64,000 bases of DNA from Flavobacteriaceae bacterium (GCA_003443635.1 CP031964.1:372001-436000), one strand, 5' to 3'. Shown: positions 10,914 through 20,275, counted from the first letter of the stretch. The notes: generated from the sequence alone by a model not told the origin. Program-made: numbers and translations.

Positions 10914-10961
10914 ACAAAACAAGCAGTAAGTTTTACTTAAATAAAAAAGACTTTATATTAA

Positions 10962-11639
10962 TTATTTCATCCTTTTTACTCGTCCTCCTATAATGCGGTT
11001 TTCTTTAATAGTTTTAGGGTCTCCGTATACATAAACATCTCCACCTGCTCTTATATTAACATCAACTAATTCTGTTGCATTTACTTCTGCTTCTCCGCCT
11101 GCTCTTATAGCTACTTTAACAGTTTCTGTTTTTACTTCTTTAGTTTTACTTACCCCTCCTGTATTAATAGATATATCTTGACGTTCTGCTTTCCCTTTTA
11201 CTTCAACTATGCCTCCTGTTACAGCTTTAATATTTAAATATTTTACATTTACAGGTATTTCAATTTTTCCACCTTCTTGACTTTTTAAATCAACTTCATA
11301 TTGTTTAATAACATCTTCAGAAAAAATAACTGCTCCTTCATTAGCATCAATAGTTTCAATATTTGTATAATATAATGCTACTGTTGTATTATTACCATCA
11401 AACTTTTCTTTAAGTTTCATTTTTATTTTAAGCTTTCCATTTTTGTTAATTACAACAACATCTTCGCTATTTTTTCCTGAAATAACTACTTTGTCTTCTT
11501 TTGATTTAATTAATTCTACTTCAATTAAATCATAGACTTTAACTTCGGTAAACTCTCCTATTGTTTTTTCTATATCATCGTTTTGAGCCACTAAAGAGGT
11601 TACAAATACAAGTGCTAGAATTGAAAATATATGTTTCAT
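10962..11639 (-). CDS. DUF2807 (putative autotransporter adhesin head GIN) domain protein
   Basis: 225 residues. A signal peptide (MKHIFSILALVFVTSLVAQ) is followed by a single repetitive beta-helix-like domain whose short strands carry alternating hydrophobic residues and repeated Gly turns (TGGIVEVKG, NTGGVSKTK, RAGGEAEVN, RAGGDVYVYG). This is the usual look of DUF2807 proteins, common in Bacteroidota and thought to be exported; function unknown. The leader contains two copies of AAAACGAACA (minus strand, between 11640 and 11675) just before the start. The gene is followed 79 bases upstream by the YbjQ gene in the same orientation, perhaps one transcription unit. Confidence 0.8.
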   Translation of the reverse strand: MKHIFSILALVFVTSLVAQNDDIEKTIGEFTEVKVYDLIEVELIKSKEDKVVISGKNSEDVVVINKNGKLKIKMKLKEKFDGNNTTVALYYTNIETIDANEGAVIFSEDVIKQYEVDLKSQEGGKIEIPVNVKYLNIKAVTGGIVEVKGKAERQDISINTGGVSKTKEVKTETVKVAIRAGGEAEVNATELVDVNIRAGGDVYVYGDPKTIKENRIIGGRVKRMK

Positions 11640-11718
11640 TTTTGTTCGTTTTTTATAGTTTTTTGTTCGTTTTGATACACTATAACAATAACTATTCCTT
11701 TTTTTATTTATTGTTGTA

Positions 11719-12018
11719 TTAAGCTACTTTTACAGCTGTTCCTGTAACTGAGATAATTAGTGCAGTTGAATTTGCTATCGGCTCTATATCTATCTTGATT
11801 CCTACAATAGCATTAGCATTCATTTTTTTAGCATTTTCTGTTAGTTTTTGAAATGCTTCTTCTTTTATTTCATTAATACTAGTTCCTAAAGAATCATAGT
11901 ACTTATCAAGCTTAAAAGTAAATGATGCTTTTCTATTATTAACAGAAACCCCAGTTACAATTCCTAAATAATCTTGTATTTTATATCCTTCTATAGAATT
12001 TGTTGTCGTTAATATCAT
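11719..12018 (-). CDS. YbjQ/UPF0145 family protein
   Basis: 99 residues, about the family length. It starts directly with the fold (MILTTTNSIEGYKIQDYLGIVTG) and contains the typical ANAIVGIKIDIEP and final strand LIISVTGTAVKV. No signal peptide; cytoplasmic. Family members form pentameric rings and have been called heavy-metal-binding-like, but no biochemical role is established. It lies between DUF2807 and RNase R genes without obvious functional link. Confidence 0.85.
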   Translation of the reverse strand: MILTTTNSIEGYKIQDYLGIVTGVSVNNRKASFTFKLDKYYDSLGTSINEIKEEAFQKLTENAKKMNANAIVGIKIDIEPIANSTALIISVTGTAVKVA

Positions 12019-12127
12019 ATTTTTAATATCGATTTGTTTTGAACCCTAAAATTAAAATATCTCTATCATATATAAACAGATTGTTACAACTTTATTTTTT
12101 ATTAAAATCTTACGACGGCATTCTTCT

Positions 12128-14317
12128 TTAATTTTCTGATTTTCCTATTAAATGAAAATCTAAGTGTTTTTTCACTAAATCAGTTTGTTTAACTTTAACA
12201 ATAACCTCATCTCCTAATTGATACATATTCTTAGTTTCTTGACCTATTAAAGCATATTCATCTTGATCAAAAGTATAATAATCATCTTTTATATCTCTAA
12301 TCCTAACCATACCTTCACATTTATTTGTAATAATTTCAACATAGATTCCCCAGTCTGTCACTCCAGATATAACTCCTTTAAATTCTTCATCTTTATGATC
12401 TTGCATGAATTTAATCTGCATATATTTTATAGAATCTCTTTCGGCTTTTGTAGCCAAATTTTCCATATTAGATGAATGAGAACAGCGTTCTTCAAAAACT
12501 TCTTCATTGGCAGATTTACCTCCATCTAAATAATATTGTAATAAACGATGTGCCATCACATCAGGATAACGTCGAATAGGCGATGTAAAATGGCTATAAT
12601 AATCAAAAGCTAATCCATAATGCCCAATATTATTAGTTGTATATTCAGCTTTACTCATGGTACGAATAGCAAGTGTATCAACTAAATTTTGCTCTTTTTT
12701 ACCATTAACTTCTTTTAGCAAACTATTTAAAGATTGTGTTGTACTTTTTCGATCTCTAAAGTCTAGCTTATATCCAAAACGTCCTACTATATTTTGTAAT
12801 GCTGCCAACTTTTGATCATCTGGCTCGTCATGAACTCGATATACAAATGTTTTTTTAGGATTTTGTTTTCCTATAAATTCTGCTACTTTTTTATTAGCTA
12901 ACAACATAAACTCTTCAATTAGCTTATTAGCATCTTTAGATGTTTTAAAATATACACCTATTGGATTTGCTGTTTCATCTAAATTAAATTTAACTTCTAC
13001 TTTATCGAAAGAAATAGCGCCTTCTCCCATACGTTGTTTTCGCATAATTTTAGCGAGTTCATCAAGTTTTAAAGTAGCATTTGCAATTGCTTGATCTGTT
13101 TTATATGCCTTTCCTGTTAAAGATACACCTGCTGGAATGTCATTACTTTTATTTTCAATAATAGCTTGTGCTTCTTCATAAGCAAAACGCGCATCACTAT
13201 ACGTTACTGTACGTCCAAACCACTGATTTTTTATTTGTGCTTTATCATTAATTTCAAATACGGCTGAAAATGTATATTTTTCTTCATGTGGTCGTAATGA
13301 ACAAGCATTGTTTGAGAGTACTTCTGGAAGCATAGGTACTACACGATCTACTAAATACACCGATGTAGCACGTTCATAAGCTTCATCATCTAAAATAGTT
13401 CCTTCTTGGACATAATGTGATACATCTGCAATATGAATTCCAATCTCATAATTTCCATTTTCAAGAACTTGAAAGGATAATGCATCATCAAAGTCTTTAG
13501 CATCCTTAGGATCGATTGTAAACGTTAATACGTTACGCATATCACGACGCTTTTTAATTTCTTCTTCTTGTATTGATGTATCTAGTTTATTTGCATACTC
13601 TTCTACTTCATGAGGAAATTCATAAGGTAATCCATATTCAGCAAGTATAGAATGAATTTCTGTATTATGTTCTCCTGGTTTTCCTAAAACTTTCAGCACT
13701 TTACCAAATGGAGAATCTGCTTTTTCTGGCCAATCGTCAAGGCTTACTAATACTTTATCACCTTCTTCTGCTTTATTTATTTTATTTAGCGGTACAAAAA
13801 TATCTGTATGCATTTTATGACTATCTGCAATCACAAATGCATAATTTTTATGAATTTGAATGACACCTACATAATCATTTTTTGCTCGTTTTATAATATT
13901 TGTTATTTCACCTTCAAGCTTACCTTGTTTACGTCGTTTATAAACATATAATTCTACTTCATCTCCATTTAGAGCTTTGTTTGTATTATTTGAAGCTATA
14001 AAAATATCATCTTCAAACGCATCTGTAATTACATAGCCAGACCCTCTAGCTGAGGCATCAAAAATACCAGTAAAATATTCTGAAGTTATTATGGCTTTAA
14101 ATTTACCACGATCTACTTGTTCAATTTCTTGTTTAGCAGCTAATTTGTGTAGCGTTTTTATAATTTGATTGCGACTACTGGCATCATTAACTCCTAATTT
14201 TGCTGCTATTTGTTTGTAGTTGAAGGTTTGGTTTCTATCTTTTTTTAAAATACTTAGAATTGTATTTGTTAAGTTAGAAATCTTGTTAGATGATTTCTTT
14301 TTTTTCTTTCTTGTCAT
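12128..14317 (-). CDS. rnr: Ribonuclease R
   Basis: 729 residues in the RNB exoribonuclease order: N-terminal winged-helix segment (KLGVNDASSRNQIIKTLHKL), cold-shock domains around 80-230, RNB catalytic core with the metal-binding motif DPKDAKDFDDALSF near residue 268, and a C-terminal S1 domain (EFKGVISGVTDWGIYVEI) near 640. It degrades structured RNA 3' to 5' and serves in rRNA and tmRNA quality control. The lysine-rich N-terminus (MTRKKKKKSSNK) is typical of RNA-binding ends. The leader of roughly 146 bases holds a palindrome and a hairpin, which may control its own level. Confidence 0.95.
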   Translation of the reverse strand: MTRKKKKKSSNKISNLTNTILSILKKDRNQTFNYKQIAAKLGVNDASSRNQIIKTLHKLAAKQEIEQVDRGKFKAIITSEYFTGIFDASARGSGYVITDAFEDDIFIASNNTNKALNGDEVELYVYKRRKQGKLEGEITNIIKRAKNDYVGVIQIHKNYAFVIADSHKMHTDIFVPLNKINKAEEGDKVLVSLDDWPEKADSPFGKVLKVLGKPGEHNTEIHSILAEYGLPYEFPHEVEEYANKLDTSIQEEEIKKRRDMRNVLTFTIDPKDAKDFDDALSFQVLENGNYEIGIHIADVSHYVQEGTILDDEAYERATSVYLVDRVVPMLPEVLSNNACSLRPHEEKYTFSAVFEINDKAQIKNQWFGRTVTYSDARFAYEEAQAIIENKSNDIPAGVSLTGKAYKTDQAIANATLKLDELAKIMRKQRMGEGAISFDKVEVKFNLDETANPIGVYFKTSKDANKLIEEFMLLANKKVAEFIGKQNPKKTFVYRVHDEPDDQKLAALQNIVGRFGYKLDFRDRKSTTQSLNSLLKEVNGKKEQNLVDTLAIRTMSKAEYTTNNIGHYGLAFDYYSHFTSPIRRYPDVMAHRLLQYYLDGGKSANEEVFEERCSHSSNMENLATKAERDSIKYMQIKFMQDHKDEEFKGVISGVTDWGIYVEIITNKCEGMVRIRDIKDDYYTFDQDEYALIGQETKNMYQLGDEVIVKVKQTDLVKKHLDFHLIGKSEN

Positions 14318-14712
14318 TTATTTCTTCTTGTTTTCATCATGATGAAAACTTATTTATTAATTCTTCTTAAAATGTATTGATTTTTTAAATGTTCGGTCGA
14401 ACTAAAATTCATAGGAAGTGGATTTAAAATAGGATGAATTCTTTTAAATCAATCTTTTAAGATTAGTGCAAAGCTACACTTTTAATATTAAATGAATGTT
14501 TTGCTTATGTTATTGATTTCAATCTTCATTAAAACAGTTTATCGATTTATTCTTGTTTTAATCTAATTAACGTATAAAATAAACTTAATCTATTGATAAT
14601 CAAATGTTAATTATGTAATTCAATAATAGATTACACGTCATATATTAAAATTATATAAAAGGTAGGGCTTTCTATAGTTTATCTGTTATATATATAGTAA
14701 ACAAAAAACGTT
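14318..14712. other. Intergenic: rnr leader, palindromes and promoter
   Basis: This stretch holds the rnr leader on the minus strand with a perfect 20-bp palindrome at 14330-14349 (half GTTTTCATCA), a small hairpin at 14391-14402 (GTTCG/CGAAC), the rnr promoter box at 14469-14476, and then AT-rich DNA with no recognisable promoter box ahead of the small ORF at 14713. Confidence 0.5.
14469..14476 (-). promoter_or_regulatory. -7 promoter box of rnr
   Basis: TAGCTTTG on the minus strand matches TAnnTTTG and implies a start point near 14463, giving a 5' leader of about 145 bases for rnr. Confidence 0.5.
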
Positions 14713-14811
14713 ATGAAAAAAATAGTTAAAAAATTATCTAAAGTAATTAAGGTTATACATCGTTATTTAGAAGAGTTAGGACGAGCTACAAATTATGCTA
14801 TGAATAGATAA
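14713..14811 (+). CDS. Small basic protein of 32 residues (candidate)
   Basis: ATG at 14713 to TAA at 14809 encodes 32 residues: MKKIVKKLSKVIKVIHRYLE then ELGRATNYAMNR. The first half is a strongly amphipathic Lys-rich helix. The ATG is preceded by an A-rich stretch (AAACAAAAAACG), as is usual for real flavobacterial starts. It does not overlap any other gene and lies in an otherwise empty region, ending 8 bases before the convergent propeller gene. I do not recognise a family; it could be a small DNA/membrane-binding protein or the visible part of an RNA. Similar very short proteins with an L-E-x-x-G-R-A segment exist in flavobacterial genomes to my recollection, but this is unverified. Confidence 0.45.
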   Translation: MKKIVKKLSKVIKVIHRYLEELGRATNYAMNR

Positions 14812-14819
14812 ATTGTTTT

Positions 14820-16283
14820 TTAATCTACAATAATTTGTTTTGTAGTTTTTCCTTTATCAGTAATTACTTCTACATAATAATTACCAGAAGTTAATTTACT
14901 TAAATCAACTCTATTTATAGTTTGAGTTTGTAGCATTTGACCAAGAGTATTATAAATATTTACTTTTTCTAAGATAGAACCTTGATTTAATTCAATATTT
15001 ATAATATCTGATGTTGGGTTAGGATACATCACAAAGTTTTCTAATTCAAAATCATTTATTGATAAAGTAGTAGATAAATCAAAAACTCTAGCATAGCCTA
15101 CATCTCCATTATTTCCTTCAGATCCTATTATCAAAGTAGTTCCATCTGAAGACAAACTCACAGTTCCTGAAAAATCATCAGCAGCTTCTCCATTAATATC
15201 ATTACCTATTTGTTCCCATAAATTTGTAGATATATTAAATTCATAAATTCTTACGTGACCTGAATCTAAACCTCCATCACTATTAAAAAAAGAGCCTATA
15301 GCAATCACATTACCATTAGCAGATAAATCAACACTTTCTCCAGATAAATCATCTGCTGCTTCTCCATCTATATCTTGCCCAATTTGAATCCAAGTATCTA
15401 ATTGATTTTCATAGACTCTTACATGACCAGAATCTATACCATTCACTCCATCATTATCACCAGCTCCAATTGCAATTATATTACCATCAGCAGATAAACT
15501 TATACTAAAGCCTGAAAAATCATCAGCAGCTTCTCCATCAATATCATCACCTATTTGTTCCCATAAGTCTGTAGATGTATTAAATTTATAAATACGTACA
15601 TAACCAGAGTCATCTAAATTACCTATATCTGCTCCTATTGCTACTATACTACCATCTGAAGATAATGATACACTTTCTCCAAATAAATCAAGTTCGTCAG
15701 TTCCATCTAAATTTTGACCGATTTGAGTCCAGACTCCTAATTGATTTTCATAAACTTGAACTCTTCCAAAGTCAATTTCAGTTAAACTTCCATTGTCACT
15801 ATTAATACTACCAATAGCTAATATGGTTCCATCATCAGATAAACTAACAGAATTCCCAAAAGTATCTCCCGATTCTTGTCCATTAATATCACTTCCTATT
15901 TGATTCCAAATATCATTTACATTATCATATTGAAAGATCCTTACATATCCTTTATCACTTTCATCTGCACCAATTGCAATTATATTGCCATTAGCAGATA
16001 AACTTATGCTATTTCCAAATAAATCGCCTACATTATCTCCATTAATATCATTACCTATTTGATTCCAAATTCCTGATTGATTTTCTAAAATACGAACGTA
16101 TCCAGGCATAGTAGGATTAATATCAAAACCAGGTGCGCCTATTGCAATTATAGTACCATCAGATGATATTGCTGTTTTATTTCCAAATAAATCACCTATG
16201 TTATCTCCATTAATATCATCACCTATTTGAATTTGAGAAAATGTTAATAAAGGGAATAATAGTAAAAATATAGCTCTTTTCAT
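14820..16283 (-). CDS. Secreted seven-repeat beta-propeller protein with T9SS sorting domain
   Basis: 487 residues. A signal peptide (MKRAIFLLLFPLLTFSQ) is followed by seven repeats of about 50-58 residues (about 18-404), each reading Q-I-G-x-D-I-x-G ... D-x-F-G-x-S-x-S-L-S-x-D-G-x-I-I-A-I-G-A ... G-x-V-R-I-Y-E-N ... W. Seven such blades would close a propeller like FG-GAP/integrin-type folds. The last 75 residues are a type A T9SS C-terminal domain (FVMYPNPTSDIINIEL ... GNYYVEVITDKGKTTKQIIV), so the protein should cross the outer membrane and be surface-attached or released. Asp/Asn-rich turns suggest calcium binding. Function unknown; an adhesin or scaffold is plausible. Confidence 0.88.
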   Translation of the reverse strand: MKRAIFLLLFPLLTFSQIQIGDDINGDNIGDLFGNKTAISSDGTIIAIGAPGFDINPTMPGYVRILENQSGIWNQIGNDINGDNVGDLFGNSISLSANGNIIAIGADESDKGYVRIFQYDNVNDIWNQIGSDINGQESGDTFGNSVSLSDDGTILAIGSINSDNGSLTEIDFGRVQVYENQLGVWTQIGQNLDGTDELDLFGESVSLSSDGSIVAIGADIGNLDDSGYVRIYKFNTSTDLWEQIGDDIDGEAADDFSGFSISLSADGNIIAIGAGDNDGVNGIDSGHVRVYENQLDTWIQIGQDIDGEAADDLSGESVDLSANGNVIAIGSFFNSDGGLDSGHVRIYEFNISTNLWEQIGNDINGEAADDFSGTVSLSSDGTTLIIGSEGNNGDVGYARVFDLSTTLSINDFELENFVMYPNPTSDIINIELNQGSILEKVNIYNTLGQMLQTQTINRVDLSKLTSGNYYVEVITDKGKTTKQIIVD

Positions 16284-16796
16284 TTTAAAAAGTTGTTGGT
16301 TAAAAACAAAGTAAGTAAATACTTATTTTTAAACCAAGCTTTTTTCTCAAACTTAACTTATCCACATTTATATAGATATCATATTTCTTTTCTTTTAAAA
16401 TTTAAAAAATAATGATGATTATAATAGCTTGTTAATTGTTAGTATAACTTTATTATGTTTTGCTTTGAAATTTATTTATCTTCTATTTAAAGAATAGATA
16501 TAAACAAGTTATAAGTGTATTAAATCATTCATATTTAAAATTTTAATATACATTATTAACAATCCTTTATTTTATCAACTAACAAAATTATTTGAATAAA
16601 ATATTGCCAGTTTTAGTGTTTACAACTATCATTTTATATTTAATAACTCATCAACTTTTTTTTTTATTTTTTTTAGGTTATTAAAATCTCATTTTGGATT
16701 ATGACTTTTTTAATTAATAACAAAAAATAGTTTTAAAAAAGAGAGAATAGATATCAACATTTAATTAAGATAGTAATTCACAGTGATAAATATTTG
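16284..16796. other. Intergenic region between divergent propeller gene and rpiB
   Basis: A very AT-rich 500-base stretch with long T tracts (16651-16678). Apart from promoter-like elements at both ends I see no gene, hairpin or repeat of note. Stops are frequent in all frames. Confidence 0.6.
16307..16337 (-). promoter_or_regulatory. Probable promoter of the propeller gene
   Basis: On the minus strand TTG (16335-16337) is followed after 20 bases by TTACTTTG (16307-16314), close to but not exactly TAnnTTTG. Spacing fits the Bacteroidota -33/-7 arrangement and lies 24 bases before the start codon. Confidence 0.35.
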
Positions 16797-16804
16797 TAAA
16801 TTTG
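16797..16804 (+). promoter_or_regulatory. -7 promoter box of rpiB
   Basis: TAAATTTG matches TAnnTTTG; 25 bases separate it from the rpiB ATG. Confidence 0.6.
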
Positions 16805-16829
16805 CATATAATAAAAGTACTCATAAAAT

Positions 16830-17264
16830 ATGAAAATTTCAATAGGTAACGATCACGCTGGAACAGATTATAAATTCGCTATTATTAAACATTTAGAAGC
16901 TAAAGGTTATACAATTAATAATTATGGTACAGATGCAAGTGATAGTGTAGATTACCCAGATTTTGTGCATCCTGTTGCAAATGATATTGATAATGAAAAA
17001 GTAGATTTTGGAATTTTAATTTGCGGAAGTGCCAATGGTGTAGCAATGACTGCTAATAAACATCAAGGTGTACGTGCTGGGATTTGTTGGACTAAAGAAA
17101 TTACCGAACTTACTAGACAGCATAATAATGCTAACGTTATTTGTATTCCTGCACGTTACACAGCTATACAACAAGTTATACAAATGGTAGATGTTTTTTT
17201 AGAAACTGAATTTGAAGGTGGTCGTCATCAAAATCGTGTCGATAAAATAGCATTATCATGTTAA
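16830..17264 (+). CDS. rpiB: Ribose 5-phosphate isomerase B
   Basis: 144 residues, full-length RpiB/LacAB family. It interconverts ribose 5-phosphate and ribulose 5-phosphate in the pentose phosphate pathway. Family motifs are N-terminal ISIGNDHAGTDYK, the catalytic Cys loop ILICGSANGVAMTANK, VRAGICW, and RQHNNANVICIPAR with the active-site His region. The next gene starts 16 bases downstream in the same direction, so the two probably share a transcript. Confidence 0.94.
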   Translation: MKISIGNDHAGTDYKFAIIKHLEAKGYTINNYGTDASDSVDYPDFVHPVANDIDNEKVDFGILICGSANGVAMTANKHQGVRAGICWTKEITELTRQHNNANVICIPARYTAIQQVIQMVDVFLETEFEGGRHQNRVDKIALSC

Positions 17265-17280
17265 TCACCTTTTAGTATTT

Positions 17281-17724
17281 ATGATTACTATAGAGACTAA
17301 AACTTTTCAAGAATTAACAACTACAGAATTATATGATTTATTACAATTACGTAGTGATGTATTTGTAGTAGAACAAGACTGCGTATATCTTGATATTGAT
17401 GGAAAAGATAAAAAAGCACTACATGTTATTGGTAAGAAAAATGATAAAATAGTTGCTTATACACGACTTTTTAAATCGGGAGATTATTTTGATAATGCAA
17501 GCATAGGTAGAGTAGTAGTTTTAAATTCTGAACGTACTCATAAATATGGATATGATATTATGAAAGCGTCTATAAAAGCTATTCATGATTTTTATAATGA
17601 AACGATTATAAAACTGTCTGCTCAAGTATATTTAAAGCAATTTTATAATAATTTAGGTTTTATTGAAACAGGAGAGGAGTATTTAGAAGATGGGATTCCG
17701 CATATTTTAATGCAATTAAATTAA
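17281..17724 (+). CDS. GNAT acetyltransferase, ElaA-like
   Basis: 147 residues. The N-terminal LYDLLQLRSDVFVVEQDCVY segment is characteristic of ElaA-type GNATs, followed by the acetyl-CoA binding strand-turn ASIGRVVVLNSERTHKYGYD (a degenerate Q/RxxGxG/A loop) and C-terminal LGFIETGEEYLEDGIPHI. Substrate unknown. It follows rpiB by 16 bases. Its stop codon is interlocked with the stop of the convergent OmpA gene: TTAA at 17721-17724 serves both. Confidence 0.88.
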   Translation: MITIETKTFQELTTTELYDLLQLRSDVFVVEQDCVYLDIDGKDKKALHVIGKKNDKIVAYTRLFKSGDYFDNASIGRVVVLNSERTHKYGYDIMKASIKAIHDFYNETIIKLSAQVYLKQFYNNLGFIETGEEYLEDGIPHILMQLN

Positions 17725-18569
17725 TCTTGTTCTGCAATATGAGTGATTTTTATCTCAACTCGTCTGTCAAGTTTTGGATCACCACCTAAAGGAAACTTTC
17801 TCTTTAAACCTTCAAACTTCATACGATTTCTCTTCACACCTTTTTCAGCTAAATAATCGTAAATAAATTGAGCTCTAGCGAGTGATAAATTTCTTTTTTT
17901 TGTTTTAGCATCCACAGCATCTCTTGTTCTATATGTACAACAAACATGGCCTTGTATTGTAAAATATATATTTTCTCGCTCTACTAAGATTTGCGCTATT
18001 TCTTGAAGTGTTTCTCTAGATTCATCTAAAATAGTACTAAACCCATTTTTAAATAAAATATTTTTTAAAGTAATTTTATCACCAACATGAAGCTCTTTTT
18101 TTAAAACCTCAACAGTTTCATTAACTTTTTTTTTAACGACAACAAGTTCAGGAATTTCCACTTTGGGTTTGAGAGTAACTAGAATCTCAACTTTTCTATT
18201 TAATCCACGTACTAAATCAGTATTATTTGTATTTATAATTTTAAGTAATAATTCTCCTTTTCCATCTACATTGGTGATTATAGTGGAATCTATTTCATTT
18301 TTAATAAATAATCGTTTAATAGTGTTTGCACGTTGATTAGATAGTTTTAAATTATACGAATTGCTGCCTCTATCATCACAAAACCCAAAAATTGAAATCT
18401 TTCCTGCATCAATAGATTTTATACTATCTATAAAGATCATTAATCTATTTTGTTCAGTCTCTTTAACACTATAACTATCGGTGTCAAAATAGACATCATG
18501 TTTTATTTTATTTTGAGAAAATATAAAAACATGAATGAAAAAGAATAAAATAAAGGGGCTATTTTTCAT
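17721..18569 (-). CDS. OmpA-family protein with two peptidoglycan-binding-like domains
   Basis: 282 residues. Signal peptide (MKNSPFILFFFIHVFIFSQ), then a first OmpA-like domain (about 25-130: GFCDDRGSNSYNLKLSNQRA) and a second (about 165-280: GHVCCTYRTRDAVDAKTKKRNLSLARA ends with RRVEIKI). OmpA C-domains bind diaminopimelate of peptidoglycan. Two copies in one protein, with no membrane barrel, suggests a periplasmic cell-wall-tethered protein. The second domain has an unusual Cys-Cys pair. Convergent with the GNAT gene, sharing the TTAA stop overlap. Confidence 0.82.
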   Translation of the reverse strand: MKNSPFILFFFIHVFIFSQNKIKHDVYFDTDSYSVKETEQNRLMIFIDSIKSIDAGKISIFGFCDDRGSNSYNLKLSNQRANTIKRLFIKNEIDSTIITNVDGKGELLLKIINTNNTDLVRGLNRKVEILVTLKPKVEIPELVVVKKKVNETVEVLKKELHVGDKITLKNILFKNGFSTILDESRETLQEIAQILVERENIYFTIQGHVCCTYRTRDAVDAKTKKRNLSLARAQFIYDYLAEKGVKRNRMKFEGLKRKFPLGGDPKLDRRVEIKITHIAEQD

Positions 18570-18639
18570 CTTTAAAAGGTATAATTACCTATAAAGATAA
18601 CAAATTTTAAAAACTCTTAAAAAGAGAATAGTTTTACTA

Positions 18640-20274
18640 TTAATTTAAATATCCTCTATATCTTTTAGGATTAGCTAAAATGGCTTTTGCTGTATTTATC
18701 TCCTCATTGTTAGATAAGTAGTATTGATACAATCCTTCTCTGTAGAAATAACGTTTAATAATTTCACTTTCTATTAAACGCTTTAATTGTTCTTTATTAG
18801 CATCAATGGCTTTATTCTTTAAAGAGTTAATACTAGAGATAAGTTTATTATAATCACTAGAGAGTTCGTCTATTAACTCTTCTTCAGATGCAACTAACAT
18901 TGCAGCGTCAATGGCTTTTTCAGTTTTAGTTTCAAAAGCAAAGTTGTTAGATTTTAAATAGGATTTGAATTTATTAAAGTCAGAATCAGAAAATTTAAAA
19001 GTATTAATATCTGAAACCGTGTTATTATAAAAATAATTAGTTGCGTAGTTAAAAATATAGTTGTCTTTTTCTACAGCTTTAGTTATGGTAGTAGGTTTAG
19101 AAAGCTCTATTTCTACATCAGGATTTACGCCTCCTCCATCAAAAACAGAACGTCCATTTTTAGTTTTAAATTCGTTGTAATTTTCTTGTTTTGTGAGTAC
19201 AGCATTACCATCTTCGTCACGATTCCAGTAATCTAATGCTTGAATACAACGCCCTGAAGGTGTGTAATATCTCGAGATAGTAATTTTTAATTGTGTTCCA
19301 TATGTTAATGGTTTAGGACGTTGTACGAGCCCTTTACCAAAACTACGAGAACCAATAATAACTGCACGATCTAAATCTTGTAATGACCCTGAAACAATTT
19401 CACTAGCAGAAGCACTTCCGCCATCAATTACAACAACTAAAGGAATTTGAGTATCTATAGGCTCTTTTGTTGTGCGATACGCTCTATTATATTTTTGAAC
19501 TTTAGATTTTGTAGTAACAACCAACTCGCCTTTAGGAACAAATAAATTTACAATATTTATCGCTTCTATTAATAAACCTCCAGGGTTACCTCTTAAATCT
19601 AAAATAATACGTTCTGCACCACCAGCTTTTAATTCTTTTAAAGCATCTGCTGTTTCTTTTGAAGCCTTGTTATTAAATCGAGATAGAGCAATATAACCTG
19701 TTTTATCATCTACCATATCAAAAAGAGGTACCGCTTTTACCTCAACTTCTTCTCTTGTTATGGTTGCTGTATTTGTTTTTCCTTGTCTTAAATAAGTAAC
19801 ATTTACTTTAGATCCAGCTGAACCTCGTAATAAATCGCCTGCATTATCTTTAAAATCTGCAATTACAATATTTTCTACTTTAATAATTTCATCACCAGCT
19901 TTTAGGCCTGCTTTATCAGCAGGGTAATCTTTATAAGGTTCAATAATTACTAATTTATCCTTAAGTGTTTTTACATTAGCGCCAATACCTGTATAATCTC
20001 CAGTGTTATTAATTCGTGCAGCTTCAACATCTTGTTCATTTAAAAATGTAGTATATGGATCAAGATCTTTAAGCATATTTTTAATAGCTGTATCCATTAA
20101 ATCTCCAGGATTAGTTTCATCCACATAATTCATATTTAACTCCTTAAATAAGGTTGTGAAAATTTCTATTTGCTTTGCTATTTCAAAAAAATCAGTTTTA
20201 AAAGCAGTTCCTGTGAAAAGAATTGTAATTGCCAAAACAGGAATTATAACTCTTTTTTTAATTAATTTTTTCAT
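18640..20274 (-). CDS. S41 family C-terminal processing peptidase (Prc/CtpA-like)
   Basis: About 544 residues from the ATG at 20274. A membrane anchor/signal segment (KKRVIIPVLAITILFTGTAF) is followed by a helical N-domain, a PDZ domain (GIGANVKTLKDKLVIIEPYKDYPADKAGLKAGDEI), and the S41 catalytic core with LRGNPGGLL, the nucleophile region GGSASASEIVSGSLQD and the catalytic Lys in GSRSFGKGLVQ. It trims C-termini of periplasmic proteins. The longer frame starting at 20322 would run 47 bases into rnpA and add a Lys-rich tail ahead of the signal, so the 20274 start, one base after the rnpA stop, is preferred; coupling with rnpA is likely. Confidence 0.92.
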   Translation of the reverse strand: MKKLIKKRVIIPVLAITILFTGTAFKTDFFEIAKQIEIFTTLFKELNMNYVDETNPGDLMDTAIKNMLKDLDPYTTFLNEQDVEAARINNTGDYTGIGANVKTLKDKLVIIEPYKDYPADKAGLKAGDEIIKVENIVIADFKDNAGDLLRGSAGSKVNVTYLRQGKTNTATITREEVEVKAVPLFDMVDDKTGYIALSRFNNKASKETADALKELKAGGAERIILDLRGNPGGLLIEAINIVNLFVPKGELVVTTKSKVQKYNRAYRTTKEPIDTQIPLVVVIDGGSASASEIVSGSLQDLDRAVIIGSRSFGKGLVQRPKPLTYGTQLKITISRYYTPSGRCIQALDYWNRDEDGNAVLTKQENYNEFKTKNGRSVFDGGGVNPDVEIELSKPTTITKAVEKDNYIFNYATNYFYNNTVSDINTFKFSDSDFNKFKSYLKSNNFAFETKTEKAIDAAMLVASEEELIDELSSDYNKLISSINSLKNKAIDANKEQLKRLIESEIIKRYFYREGLYQYYLSNNEEINTAKAILANPKRYRGYLN

Positions 20275-20275
20275 T

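Noticed and set aside
16651..16680. Long T tracts as a terminator or origin element
   Set aside because: No stem precedes the T run and no repeats typical of an origin are present.
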